NCBI GenBank assembly: GCA_964648295.1
Contig: CAZYNH010000005.1
Span: 1 to 64,000 of the forward strand
From: UBA4055 sp964648295
GTDB taxonomy: Bacteria; UBA4055
Direction of reading: 5' to 3'
Length of the DNA: 64,000 nucleotides
In this document: positions 1 through 8,807 of the stretch, piece by piece
Position numbering within the stretch: position 1 is the stretch's first letter
How the letters are laid out: each line of letters opens with the position of its first letter
Position numbers and translations under genes: made by a program
Notes under the pieces: model-generated
The model's database searches: none
What the model saw: only the letters and a program-made list of their open reading frames with translations
What the model was told of the DNA's origin: nothing

Positions 1-80
1 GAGGCAACGAATTTCCTAATTTTATTTTTGGTTACATTAATTATGAGTCAACTCGCTGTGTTTTTACATACCTTTCGTGC

Positions 81-109
81 TTGACTTTTGAAAGGCATTT
101 TATTATATT
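81..109 (+). promoter_or_regulatory. Predicted sigma-70-type promoter of the grpE operon
   Basis: TTGACT at 81-86 and TATATT at 104-109 are separated by exactly 17 bp, about 40 bp before the grpE start. No CIRCE-type heat-shock operator was seen around it, so HrcA control is not supported by this stretch. Confidence 0.55.
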
Positions 110-149
110 TGTTACCCATTAATTTGAATCAGGAATGGAGTAAAATCAG

Positions 150-737
150 ATGTCTGGAAGGTCGAAAAAATATCAGGACGAAAAAATTGAGGAACCCGAG
201 ATCGCGGATAACTGTACAGATACAGAAGAATGCGAAGTTAAAGAAGAGGATATTACTGCCGGGAACTCAACGGAAATCAATGCTCTGAATGAAAAGGTAT
301 CGTCTCTTGAAAAAGAGATCTTCGAATACCGCGACAAACTTGTGAGAAAAGTGGCCGAGTTCGACAATTACAGAAAAAGAACATCAGAGGAATTCTTAAG
401 GCTGGTGAATACGGCCGGAGAGGATTTAATAATCAGACTTCTGCCTGTTATCGACGATATTGAAAGATTTCAGAAGAATTATACAGAAAAAACAAACGCC
501 GCCGACCTTAAGAAAGGCGTTGATCTTATTTTTGAAAAACTGAACACAGTGCTTAAAAACGCCGGTCTATCTGAGATCGAGGCAGTTAATACTCCTTTCG
601 ATCCTGAAATACATGACGCTCTCTTAATGGTGGAAAAAGAAGGGGCGGAATCTAACACGGTTGTAGATCAGCATGAAAAAGGTTACAGGCTCAATGATAA
701 AGTTATAAGACACTCGAAAGTTATAGTAGCAAAATAG
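150..737 (+). CDS. grpE: GrpE, nucleotide exchange factor of DnaK
   Basis: Cytoplasmic co-chaperone that releases ADP from DnaK. The 195-residue product has the expected plan: an acidic variable N-terminus, a long coiled-coil helix (about residues 45-90) and the C-terminal beta domain with the family signature FDPEIHDAL, then VVDQHEKGYRL and a final VIRHSKVIVAK-type strand. Length is normal for the family. The ATG at 150 has GGAG at 137-140 upstream. dnaJ follows 12 nt after the stop, the standard heat-shock arrangement; dnaK is not in the window. This gene heads a probable operon reaching 7347. Confidence 0.96.
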   Translation: MSGRSKKYQDEKIEEPEIADNCTDTEECEVKEEDITAGNSTEINALNEKVSSLEKEIFEYRDKLVRKVAEFDNYRKRTSEEFLRLVNTAGEDLIIRLLPVIDDIERFQKNYTEKTNAADLKKGVDLIFEKLNTVLKNAGLSEIEAVNTPFDPEIHDALLMVEKEGAESNTVVDQHEKGYRLNDKVIRHSKVIVAK

Positions 738-749
738 GATGTGCCTAAC

Positions 750-1886
750 ATGAGTAAAAGAGATTATTACGAAATACTCGGAATTGAAAAGAACGCCTCG
801 AAAGAGGATATAAAAAAGGCCTATAAGAAGCTTGCTTTAAAATTCCACCCCGACAGGAACAAGGGTGATAAAGATTCAGAGGAAAAATTCAAGGAAGTGG
901 GCGAAGCATACTCCGTTCTGTCCGATGACAATAAAAGGGCCAAATATGACAGATTCGGCCACGAGGGCGTAAGAGGCTCGTCCGGAGGAGGAGGATTCGA
1001 CTTCGGCGGTTTTAATTTCGGGGACGCCGAATCTATTTTCGAGCAGTTCTTCGGCGGAGGATTCGGAGGATCGCGAGGGAGAGGAAGCTCTTCGGGTTCA
1101 AGGAAAGGCAGCGATATACAGATATCGATAAAACTTACTCTGGAAGAGATATCGAAAGAAACTGTCAAAAAGATCAAGTATAATAAATTCGTAAAATGTA
1201 CGAACTGCAACGGTTCCGGCGCAAAGAATATTTCATCCGTAACTAAATGCGGAACATGCGGCGGCACCGGAGAGATAAGGACCGTCCAGCGTTCCATCCT
1301 CGGCCAATTCGTGAATGTATCCCAGTGCCACAACTGCGACGGGCTCGGGGAAATAATTCTGGAAAAATGCCCCTTATGCTCAGGCGACGGCCGGATTAGA
1401 GAAGATAAAACTGTATCCGTTACAATTCCTCCGGGTGTAAGTGAAGGCCAGTACCTCACAATGTCCGGCGAGGGTAACGCGGGTAAAAGAGGCGGCCAGA
1501 ACGGCGACCTGATAGTTATCATTCAGGAAAAGGAACATAAATTTTTCCACAGGGACAGAGAGAATCTCTTTTATGACCTCCAGTTGAGTGTAACTCAGGC
1601 TGCGTTAGGGGCCGATATCGAAGTTCCTGTGATAGAGGGTAAAGTAAAATTGAAAGTACCTTCCGGTACACAGTCCGGTAAGAAACTTCTTTTGAAGGGA
1701 AAGGGACTTCCAGTCCTTAACGGATACGGTCAGGGCGACCTTATAGTCAGAATAAATGTCTGGATACCTACCAGGCTTTCAAAAAAAGCAAAAGAGCTGT
1801 TCGAAACTCTGGACGGACTTGACGAGCTGAAACCGAAAAGCGCTGAAAAAGGCTTTTTCGAAAAAATTAAAGACAGTTTTTTTTAA
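750..1886 (+). CDS. dnaJ: DnaJ, Hsp40 co-chaperone
   Basis: Stimulates DnaK ATPase and delivers substrates. In the 378-residue product the J domain carries HPD at residues 33-35, followed by a Gly/Phe-rich stretch (about 70-115), then four CxxCxGxG zinc repeats (CTNCNGSG, CGTCGGTG, CHNCDGLG, CPLCSGDG; about residues 150-214) and the C-terminal substrate-binding domain. An in-frame GTG at 741 would add three residues, but AGGA at 736-739 is one base from that GTG and 10 nt from the ATG at 750, and DnaJ proteins normally begin M-x-K-R-D-Y-Y, so 750 is preferred. The stop overlaps the next start by one base. Confidence 0.96.
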   Translation: MSKRDYYEILGIEKNASKEDIKKAYKKLALKFHPDRNKGDKDSEEKFKEVGEAYSVLSDDNKRAKYDRFGHEGVRGSSGGGGFDFGGFNFGDAESIFEQFFGGGFGGSRGRGSSSGSRKGSDIQISIKLTLEEISKETVKKIKYNKFVKCTNCNGSGAKNISSVTKCGTCGGTGEIRTVQRSILGQFVNVSQCHNCDGLGEIILEKCPLCSGDGRIREDKTVSVTIPPGVSEGQYLTMSGEGNAGKRGGQNGDLIVIIQEKEHKFFHRDRENLFYDLQLSVTQAALGADIEVPVIEGKVKLKVPSGTQSGKKLLLKGKGLPVLNGYGQGDLIVRINVWIPTRLSKKAKELFETLDGLDELKPKSAEKGFFEKIKDSFF

Positions 1887-2353
1887 TGAATAACCGGGAA
1901 AAAGATAAAAGTACCGATCTCTACAGACGAACTTATTACGGCTCACTGTTACTTCTTTTCATTGTTTTTACCGTTTTCCTTATCAGGACATCTGTCATCT
2001 CTGTCCCGAAACTTTACGGAGACGATGCCGGTGATACGAAAAATCCTGAAGTACCGCTAATTACTGAGACAAAATTCAACGGAACACAAGAGGATACCGT
2101 AGCTGATAATACGGAAACAGTTCATCAAAAAAATATAATTAATGATTTGACTGTGCAGGAAAAACTTGTTAATATAAACAGCGCATCCGCGGGCGAACTT
2201 TGCACCATCAAGGGTATAGGGCCGAAAACCGCCGAGGCGATAGTGAAATACCGTGAGGAGAACGGGACTTTCAAGAATAAAGAGGATCTCATGAAAGTCA
2301 AGGGCATCGGGAAAAAGAAATTCTCCGATATTGCTGAAAAAATTGTTTTATAA
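1886..2353 (+). CDS. ComEA-like membrane-anchored helix-hairpin-helix protein
   Basis: A 155-residue protein with one membrane segment near residues 18-36, a variable linker and a C-terminal double helix-hairpin-helix domain (about 93-155) containing VNINSASAGEL, IKGIGPKTAEAIV and VKGIGKKKF. ComEA family proteins bind incoming double-stranded DNA in the periplasm during natural transformation, and the topology fits. Some lineages use similar small HhH proteins without competence, so DNA uptake is inferred. Translationally coupled to dnaJ (TAATG overlap). Two membrane proteins follow, one PilM/GspL-like, which weakly supports an envelope DNA-uptake or pilus context. Confidence 0.8.
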   Translation: MNNREKDKSTDLYRRTYYGSLLLLFIVFTVFLIRTSVISVPKLYGDDAGDTKNPEVPLITETKFNGTQEDTVADNTETVHQKNIINDLTVQEKLVNINSASAGELCTIKGIGPKTAEAIVKYREENGTFKNKEDLMKVKGIGKKKFSDIAEKIVL

Positions 2354-2371
2354 ATAAAATGGAGTCATGAA

Positions 2372-3871
2372 ATGCGTTTCAGATCTAAAAAAGGCGGTGT
2401 GGTTCTAAAAATTGTTGCCGTTATCGCATTTATCCTTCTGGTTATGTCAATAGAAGTCCCCAGAAGAATGTGGAATGATCAGGCTGAAAGAAAAGAACTT
2501 GCCAGAAAAAGAATGATGGAAATGGCTGACTGCCAGATCCTTTATATGCAGGAAAAAGGCTCGTTCAGCAAGAACCTCAAAGAAGTCTTCGACTTCGCAA
2601 TGGGTTTTAACAATTTAAAGCTTAACGCTCCGGACATTGATATCGAAGTCCTTGATATTGACTCGACAAGGGTCAGGCTTTCATTTACTCAGGTCAAACA
2701 TTTCAGCGATCTTAATGTTCTTGTCAATGGCACAAAAGAACCTGAAAACATCGAGGACAAAGCGAAGTTCATAGAATATCTGGCCAGCATCGGATGTCCT
2801 ACCCCGGACATAGTTATGGAATCAGACGCTGAAGAGATCGATATTCTCTTAAAAAACAACCCGAGAAAAGATTTTTACAGATCGCTCAAAGAGAAATACT
2901 ATAAATCATCCGAGAATAAAACCGAGTTTTTGTATAATGCGGGAAAATCTGCCACTGTCGAACTTAAACTTAGAAATCCCAAACTGAATCTGAGATCGCA
3001 GAAGATCACCATATCGAGCCCCTACAATATTCAGGCTGTTGCGAACTACAAAGGGAAAAAAGAGATATTCTGGGATTTTGTTTCAAGAGATAAGATAATG
3101 ATCGAAGTCCAGAAAGACCCTACGCTGGTCGAGCAGAATGTCAATATGGCTAAATATGTTTTCTCGGATATCGAGGAAGACAAAACCCCTTATCTGTGCC
3201 CAAGTACACTTGACCCTTTCAGCGTTAATTTCAATCTAAGCGCTCAGGTAGGCATGTCGGTAACATTTTTCAATAAACAGAGTAAAAAACTGGGAAATCT
3301 CACTAAAGATAAAGAAATCATTGATCTGAAAGACAACACAACCGTACAGAATTATTTTCTTAACATAGTCAAACTGAAGACAGAAAGAAAAGTCACTGAT
3401 CTTGTAAGAGAATATGAGATGGACGGAGATTCGACCTATTCATCAGATAACGCAAAAAAAGAATTGTTCATAAAATTCTTTACCGAACAGATGAGAGAAC
3501 TTGTAGCAAAAGATCATCTGACAGACGAGTTAAAGAGATCGATCGATTCGCCTGATCCTCAAAGCGGGAAAAGTTTTTCTGAAAAAGAAAGATTCAGGAT
3601 TCTTTTTGAGGCCAACCCCGGATCAGATGCTGCAGAAGAGATCAAAAAAGAGACCAATCAGAAGCTGCTTGAGGATATCGCGTTTTTCTATAACACTCAG
3701 GTGATCAAGATAGATACAGTAAGCGTAAGGATCGAGTCCCCTATAAATGCGAACAGCGTGTTCAAAGGTTATGAGAGGAATTTCTTCCAGAATAAATTCC
3801 TGTTCGGAATTGATGACGATGAAAATGCCGGTTATGTTGATAACGGTTCACCCAGCTGGAGAACAGAATAA
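2372..3871 (+). CDS. Unassigned protein with N-terminal membrane anchor
   Basis: A 499-residue protein I cannot assign. A basic N-terminus and a single hydrophobic helix (about residues 10-27) are followed by a long charged helix (QAERKELARKRMMEM) and a large extracytoplasmic-type region rich in Lys, Asp and Glu with alternating beta-type segments. There is no signal-peptidase or lipobox site, so the helix is probably a retained anchor. It lies 18 nt after the ComEA-like gene and 12 nt before the PilM/GspL-like gene and is probably co-expressed with both. A role in a pilus-like or DNA-uptake assembly is only suggested by position. Confidence 0.7.
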   Translation: MRFRSKKGGVVLKIVAVIAFILLVMSIEVPRRMWNDQAERKELARKRMMEMADCQILYMQEKGSFSKNLKEVFDFAMGFNNLKLNAPDIDIEVLDIDSTRVRLSFTQVKHFSDLNVLVNGTKEPENIEDKAKFIEYLASIGCPTPDIVMESDAEEIDILLKNNPRKDFYRSLKEKYYKSSENKTEFLYNAGKSATVELKLRNPKLNLRSQKITISSPYNIQAVANYKGKKEIFWDFVSRDKIMIEVQKDPTLVEQNVNMAKYVFSDIEEDKTPYLCPSTLDPFSVNFNLSAQVGMSVTFFNKQSKKLGNLTKDKEIIDLKDNTTVQNYFLNIVKLKTERKVTDLVREYEMDGDSTYSSDNAKKELFIKFFTEQMRELVAKDHLTDELKRSIDSPDPQSGKSFSEKERFRILFEANPGSDAAEEIKKETNQKLLEDIAFFYNTQVIKIDTVSVRIESPINANSVFKGYERNFFQNKFLFGIDDDENAGYVDNGSPSWRTE

Positions 3872-3883
3872 GGGAGGATACAA

Positions 3884-5308
3884 ATGTATTACGACCTGAT
3901 CATCCACCCTTCAAGGATAGAACTCATCCAGAGGGTGTTTTCTCCTGAAAACAATAAATTCAGGGAAAAGAAGATATCTTCCGCGGATCTTGATTTTAAA
4001 TTCGATACTGAAGTTGTAGAAAGCGGAAGGCATTATACTTCACTCAGATCATCACTGAAAAATCTTCTCGACCCTTTCAGAAAAGAACTTTCTGTGCTTA
4101 ATATTGTCGTGCTGCCCTCTTTCGTCAGTTTCAGGGCTTTGGAGTCGAACACATCCATGAGCGATATGGATTTTTATGTTAACTGGGAAGCTTCAAAGGC
4201 AGCTACAGACAACCCGGACAGGTATAATTACGGGACATTACATGACCCTTCGCGAAACATTCTGATAATCGCTCTGATGAGGAAAAGCGTCCGGGATTAT
4301 TTTAACGGCATCATGAAAGATATTTATCAGGATGGCCTTGAGTTTAAGGTAGGATGCAGATACTCTCTTTCAGGCGAAAGGACTGAGTTTATCCATATAG
4401 AAAAACAGATAATCGACAATTACTCTTTTGAGCCTGAGATCGTAGAAAGTTCCGTGAAAAAAAAATCGGTCTTCATCAGCCTGGCGTTTCTTTTTATGAC
4501 AGCAGTGCTTGCGGCTTTTTATTATATGAACCCGTCTCAGTTCAACGATCTCACCGGTTTCTGGGGAAAATATGTCCTGAGGAACATAATATCAGAGGAT
4601 GTGCCTGCCGTACCTGAAGAAACTCAGGAGATAGCAGAAGTCCGGGAAGAGCAGCCTGCTGTACAGGAGCCTGAAATTCCTGCGGAAGCAACTGAAAGTC
4701 CTGTTATCCTTGAGCCTGCTGTAGCAGAACCCGCTCCTGTAAAAGAAACGGTTCCTGTAAAAGAAGCAGTTACTGAAATACCGGTAAAGCAGGAAGTACA
4801 ACCTCCACCGGCTCCGCCCCCGGTTAAAAAAGCAGTCGTACCCACACCCAAACCCGTAAAAGCCGAGGAAAAAGCTGTTTTGGCGGAAACGCCCGTTTTC
4901 TGGGACCTTGTCACGGAGATGATAAAACTTGAAGCAGATTCTGTAGTCTTTGTAAATAACACCGGTTTAAGTGTCTATTCAACTAATCCCGGTATACTAA
5001 AAAAGGCAAAAGACCTTGATCCTGAAAAGATATATACGATTACAGAGAAAGATGATCACATTGTGTTCTCTGACGACTCTTTCGTTTTCACAAATTCAAG
5101 GCTGAGATCCAATTACAACAAATTCGTTCAGATCAAAGACAGTTATAATATTGAACCGATAAAATACCACAAGAACATTTTCAGAATTGAACCTGCCGAT
5201 ATATTCTTCAGTTTTTTTGATTCTATAGCCGACAGTGATATCGGTTTTAAGAAATTTATAGTAACGAACAAAAAGACATACATCATGTTCACGGTGTATT
5301 TTGGTTAG
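3884..5308 (+). CDS. PilM/GspL-like bitopic inner-membrane protein with proline-rich linker
   Basis: A 474-residue protein with three parts: a cytoplasmic half (about 1-190), one membrane helix (about 195-215) and a Pro/Glu/Val/Ala-rich linker (about 243-332) leading to a C-terminal periplasmic-type domain (about 340-474). The first part has a segment pattern resembling PilM: a VVLPSFVSFRALE strand, a WEASKA helix, NILIIALMRKSVRDYF, then a final strand. The cytoplasmic fold plus membrane helix plus periplasmic tail matches the plan of GspL or a PilM-PilN fusion. This is architecture and weak pattern resemblance, not a family assignment. Preceded by a strong AGGGAGGA site; its end overlaps rsmD by 8 nt. 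Confidence 0.6.
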   Translation: MYYDLIIHPSRIELIQRVFSPENNKFREKKISSADLDFKFDTEVVESGRHYTSLRSSLKNLLDPFRKELSVLNIVVLPSFVSFRALESNTSMSDMDFYVNWEASKAATDNPDRYNYGTLHDPSRNILIIALMRKSVRDYFNGIMKDIYQDGLEFKVGCRYSLSGERTEFIHIEKQIIDNYSFEPEIVESSVKKKSVFISLAFLFMTAVLAAFYYMNPSQFNDLTGFWGKYVLRNIISEDVPAVPEETQEIAEVREEQPAVQEPEIPAEATESPVILEPAVAEPAPVKETVPVKEAVTEIPVKQEVQPPPAPPPVKKAVVPTPKPVKAEEKAVLAETPVFWDLVTEMIKLEADSVVFVNNTGLSVYSTNPGILKKAKDLDPEKIYTITEKDDHIVFSDDSFVFTNSRLRSNYNKFVQIKDSYNIEPIKYHKNIFRIEPADIFFSFFDSIADSDIGFKKFIVTNKKTYIMFTVYFG

Positions 5309-5870
5309 AATAACCGGGGGAAAACTGAAAGGCCGGCAGGTCTTTTCTTCTTCCGATAAAAGCCTGAGACCAACAACTTCTTTTTTCAGAGAATGGCTGT
5401 TCAATGTGCTTGGGAATATCACAGAGATAGAAGATATTACGCTTCTGGATCTGTTCTCGGGAACCGGTATCGTTTCTTTCGAATTTATCTCACGCGGAGC
5501 CGCCGGAGCTGTTTGCGTTGACAGGAACAGAGAAATGTGCGCTATGATTAAAAAAAGCATTGCGGCTCTGGGAAATCCCGGCATATCTGTTATTAACTCC
5601 GAATGTTCGCAGTATCTTGAGAGAATTAAAAGATCCGGCCGTTTTGGATTCAACACTGTTTTTATCGATGCCCCTTATAGCGATCCTGCACTGAACGGGA
5701 AAATCCTGTCTCAGTTATTTTCGATGAAGGAATTTCTGCCGGAAGATATTACGATAATCGTGGAAATGTCAAAATCGTATCAGCCTGAAGAAGACTGCGG
5801 TTTCGAGACAGTTAAATCCAGATCCACAGGCAGCACCAGGATGGATATATTGAGAAGAAAAGATGTTTGA
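5301..5870 (+). CDS. rsmD: RsmD, 16S rRNA guanine-966 N2-methyltransferase
   Basis: SAM-dependent enzyme that methylates 16S rRNA during 30S assembly. The 189-residue product shows the RsmD N-terminus MVRITGGKLKGRQ, RPTTSFFREWLFN, SAM motif I LDLFSGTG, a VDRN motif and catalytic-loop FIDAPYSDP, where most family members have a D-P-P-Y form. Start is TTG at 5301, inside the upstream gene and overlapping it by 8 nt; the conserved N-terminus supports it. It overlaps the next gene by 8 nt, so all three are likely translationally coupled. Confidence 0.92.
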   Translation: MVRITGGKLKGRQVFSSSDKSLRPTTSFFREWLFNVLGNITEIEDITLLDLFSGTGIVSFEFISRGAAGAVCVDRNREMCAMIKKSIAALGNPGISVINSECSQYLERIKRSGRFGFNTVFIDAPYSDPALNGKILSQLFSMKEFLPEDITIIVEMSKSYQPEEDCGFETVKSRSTGSTRMDILRRKDV

Positions 5871-7347
5871 TATTGCGAAAGAAATAAGAGAATCAAAATA
5901 TTCATGTATTCCCAGACCAATGGTAAGGCTGATAAACTCTCATGCTGAAGGCAAACTGGATAAGAATGAATTCGCAGATATTGTTCATACCGAAGACTGG
6001 ATCGAAGAAAAACTAATATCCGCATTGAGGAATGAAAAAGTCTCGGAAGTAGTATCGGTTGAAGATGCGATTAACAGGATCGGTATTGAATCCTGTTCTT
6101 TCACGCTCATGAATCTGCTTATATCCAATCTCGCGGCAACAAACGGGCGTAAACCGCCGTCCGATCTGGTTGAGATGCAGATATTTACAGCGGCCGCCTC
6201 TTATTTTTTTGCAAAAAAAACTTCTGTTGAAAGGCCGGAAAGAGCATACATATCCGGACTTTTGTCTAACATCAGTTATTTCTATATGTCCGCTCACCAT
6301 CCAGAGGAGCTGGAAAAGATAACAGAAAAAGAGAACACGCTGATAAAAAGAATGACGCTGGAATGGGAGATATTCGGAATAGACCACTCCGAGATATCAT
6401 ATCTTATACTCGGTAATTCGCGGATCCCGTCCGTTATTTATGAACCTGTGAGGTATCATCACCAGAAAGCTCTTCACAGTTCCGCTGCCGAAGGTATTGA
6501 TAAGGGCCTGCTTCTTTCCACATTCTTCGGTTCTGCCCTTACCAATATATTTTATGAGGATTTCAGCCTGACATCCGAATTCAGAAAGGATATTAAGAAC
6601 CTGACGGGGCTTTATGCTGAAGACCTTGATGAAACTGTAGAAGATATAATCGTATTTTTTAAAGAAAAATGCCGCGGGTCCGGCCTGGAAAAGCTTTTTT
6701 TTCCAGGTTATTTCAGGATAGTGTCCTGGTTCGATACACATATGGCAATGCTGGGATCAGAGTTCGATCAGACAAGAAAAAAGATAACCGAACTAAATCT
6801 GCAGAACAGAAAATACCAGAAAGTTCTTGAAGACAACAGCAGAAAACTCGTGGGTATAGCTATGCAGGATCCCCTTACGGGAGCGTTCAACAGAAGATAT
6901 CTGAACGAAAAGCTTCAGGATGAATTTCTCAGAGCAAAAAGATACGGACTCGGTTTCACAGTGATCAGCTGCGATATCGACCATTTCAAAAAAATAAACG
7001 ATACATACGGCCACGGTTACGGCGATACGGTTCTTGAAGAACTTGTAAAGATCATAAGGACGGCTATAAGAAAAACGGATTATATTGCCCGTATCGGAGG
7101 TGAGGAGTTTCTGATCGTCTGCCATTCTCCAGGCGGTTCCGGAGGGTATGTGATAGCCGAAAAAATTCGCTTGGCTATTGAAAATTCAGTATTTGAGCAT
7201 AACGGCGAAACTGTTCCTGTAACAATGAGCTTCGGAGTGGCTGACTATTATCCTGAAGTGAAATCCGCCGAAGAACTGATCAGAATATCTGACGAAAGAC
7301 TTTATACCGCCAAGAACGCCGGAAGAAACCTCGTGGTTTATAAATAA
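5863..7347 (+). CDS. HDOD-GGDEF protein, probable diguanylate cyclase
   Basis: A 494-residue cytoplasmic signalling protein. Residues about 10-205 look like an HDOD domain (IPRPMVRLI start, helical repeats, a YHHQKAL segment). A coiled coil at about 305-330 connects to a GGDEF domain that begins at DPLTGAFNRRYLNEKL, contains the metal/substrate segment ISCDIDHFKKIND, and has an intact GGEEF active site at residues 412-416. An RxxD inhibitory site (RKTD, 403-406) sits five residues before GGEEF, so product inhibition is likely. Predicted to make cyclic di-GMP in response to an input read by HDOD. Last gene of the grpE operon; overlaps rsmD by 8 nt. Confidence 0.88.
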   Translation: MFDIAKEIRESKYSCIPRPMVRLINSHAEGKLDKNEFADIVHTEDWIEEKLISALRNEKVSEVVSVEDAINRIGIESCSFTLMNLLISNLAATNGRKPPSDLVEMQIFTAAASYFFAKKTSVERPERAYISGLLSNISYFYMSAHHPEELEKITEKENTLIKRMTLEWEIFGIDHSEISYLILGNSRIPSVIYEPVRYHHQKALHSSAAEGIDKGLLLSTFFGSALTNIFYEDFSLTSEFRKDIKNLTGLYAEDLDETVEDIIVFFKEKCRGSGLEKLFFPGYFRIVSWFDTHMAMLGSEFDQTRKKITELNLQNRKYQKVLEDNSRKLVGIAMQDPLTGAFNRRYLNEKLQDEFLRAKRYGLGFTVISCDIDHFKKINDTYGHGYGDTVLEELVKIIRTAIRKTDYIARIGGEEFLIVCHSPGGSGGYVIAEKIRLAIENSVFEHNGETVPVTMSFGVADYYPEVKSAEELIRISDERLYTAKNAGRNLVVYK

Positions 7348-7372
7348 ATACTCTCCTGTATTTTCATATATC

Positions 7373-7401
7373 TTGATTAATATACCTGAAATAGTTATAT
7401 T
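7373..7401 (+). promoter_or_regulatory. Predicted promoter of trkA-trkH
   Basis: TTGATT (7373-7378) and TATATT (7396-7401) are separated by 17 bp in the 86-bp gap before trkA. Confidence 0.5.
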
Positions 7402-7433
7402 TCACTCTTCGTTAAATAATCTGACAGGCCAAA

Positions 7434-8801
7434 ATGAACATTCTTGTGATAGGCGGCGGTGAGCTTGGAGCCATGATCTCCGAACAGCTGATTTCGGAGG
7501 GGCACGCTGTAACGCTTATCGAAAAATCTGAGAAGACCGCAAAGAAACTTAATGATGAGCTTGATGCGCTTGTACTGACCGGAAGCGGCATAGATGTCGC
7601 GGTCCTGTCAAAGGCCAATGTCGAGAAAACAGAACTTTTTCTTGCCCTCACGAACGACGATAATGTGAACATTATCTCCTGCAACCTCGTAAAGAGACTT
7701 AGCCATTACCGCGCTTATACGATAGCTAAAATCGAGAACTCGTCCCGTTATTTTTCCAATCCGATAATTGATTCAGCTGATTTCGGAATTGACAATATGA
7801 TCGCTACAAGACAGCTGTCGATCAACAAGATATCCGATCTTATCGCCGAACCGGAGACGATTGAGATCATAAATTTCCACGATAACGACATAAGGATCGT
7901 GGGAATACAGGTAACGGACAGTTTTATCGGAGCCGGTAAAACCATGCGGGAAATCGCGCTTCTGGATAAATCCTGGAAGAAAGCAAGGATAATCGCGGTA
8001 AACAGAAACAATACCGTAACTATACCGACCGGAAGCGACAGCATATATCCGGGCGACAGGATATTCATAATAGGAAATTCAGAATCGGTTAAAAATGTGA
8101 TCCAAACCTTTTTCCCGTCCGACACAAAGATCAAAAAGATAATTATTTTCGGCGGAAACAGGATAGGCAGAGAGCTTGCGCGCACGGAATCACTTCTGGG
8201 CAGGAAAGTTACGCTGGTAGAAGAGGATGAGGATATCTGTTTAAAACTTTCAGAAGAGCTTGACAATGTTCTGATAATAAACGGCAGCGGAACGAACAGT
8301 GCCGTTCTTGACGAGCTAGACATGAAAGATTCCTTCGTAGCCTGCGTGACGGACAGGGACGAACAGAATATAATTTCAGCGGTACTGGCCAAAAGCAAGG
8401 GAGCATACAAGGCGGTCTGCAACATAACCAACATAGCTATAAGCCAGATCATTAATGACATACAGGATATTGACTCGGTCTTTTCTACCGAATCGCTCGC
8501 TCTGTCGGAAATACTCAACTACTGCCGCAGAGGAGAGATACTGTCAGTCTATCCCATACCCAGCATGAAAGCGGAGACTATGAAAATCAAGATCTCATCA
8601 AATCTTGATATCCTTGATAAACCTCTTAAAGAAATAAATATTCCCAAAGGTCTGATAATCGGAGCTATATTACGAGACAAAAAAATAATAATCCCATACG
8701 GTAACGACGATATCAGGCTTGATGATTTTGTGATCTGCTTCCTGCTTCCTTCAGCCAAAAAAGCCGCAAAAGAGCTTTTTTCAAAAACTTCCCGGGAATA
8801 A
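7434..8801 (+). CDS. trkA: TrkA, NAD-binding regulatory subunit of the Trk potassium transporter
   Basis: Cytosolic gating subunit of the TrkH channel. The 455 residues contain two tandem RCK units. The first Rossmann fold starts ILVIGGGELGAMI and ends in an RCK_C domain near residue 210. The second starts at about 233 with KIIIFGGNRIGRELA and has its own C-terminal RCK_C. The duplicated N+C arrangement and the length are typical of TrkA. trkH starts 6 nt downstream. Confidence 0.93.
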   Translation: MNILVIGGGELGAMISEQLISEGHAVTLIEKSEKTAKKLNDELDALVLTGSGIDVAVLSKANVEKTELFLALTNDDNVNIISCNLVKRLSHYRAYTIAKIENSSRYFSNPIIDSADFGIDNMIATRQLSINKISDLIAEPETIEIINFHDNDIRIVGIQVTDSFIGAGKTMREIALLDKSWKKARIIAVNRNNTVTIPTGSDSIYPGDRIFIIGNSESVKNVIQTFFPSDTKIKKIIIFGGNRIGRELARTESLLGRKVTLVEEDEDICLKLSEELDNVLIINGSGTNSAVLDELDMKDSFVACVTDRDEQNIISAVLAKSKGAYKAVCNITNIAISQIINDIQDIDSVFSTESLALSEILNYCRRGEILSVYPIPSMKAETMKIKISSNLDILDKPLKEINIPKGLIIGAILRDKKIIIPYGNDDIRLDDFVICFLLPSAKKAAKELFSKTSRE

Positions 8802-8807
8802 TCTGCC

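Noticed and set aside
1..149. CIRCE heat-shock operator before grpE
   Set aside because: No TTAGCACTC-N9-GAGTGCTAA-like repeat is present in the visible upstream part.
821..1522. Long proline-rich open frame antisense to dnaJ
   Set aside because: Mirror of the Gly-rich and zinc-repeat coding sequence; no ribosome site and no family features.
4624..4962. Ser/Thr/Gly-rich frame antisense to the PilM-like gene
   Set aside because: It is the reverse reading of the Pro/Glu/Val/Ala linker codons.
7748..8518. 256-codon frame antisense to trkA
   Set aside because: trkA is unambiguous on the other strand and the antisense product has no motif.
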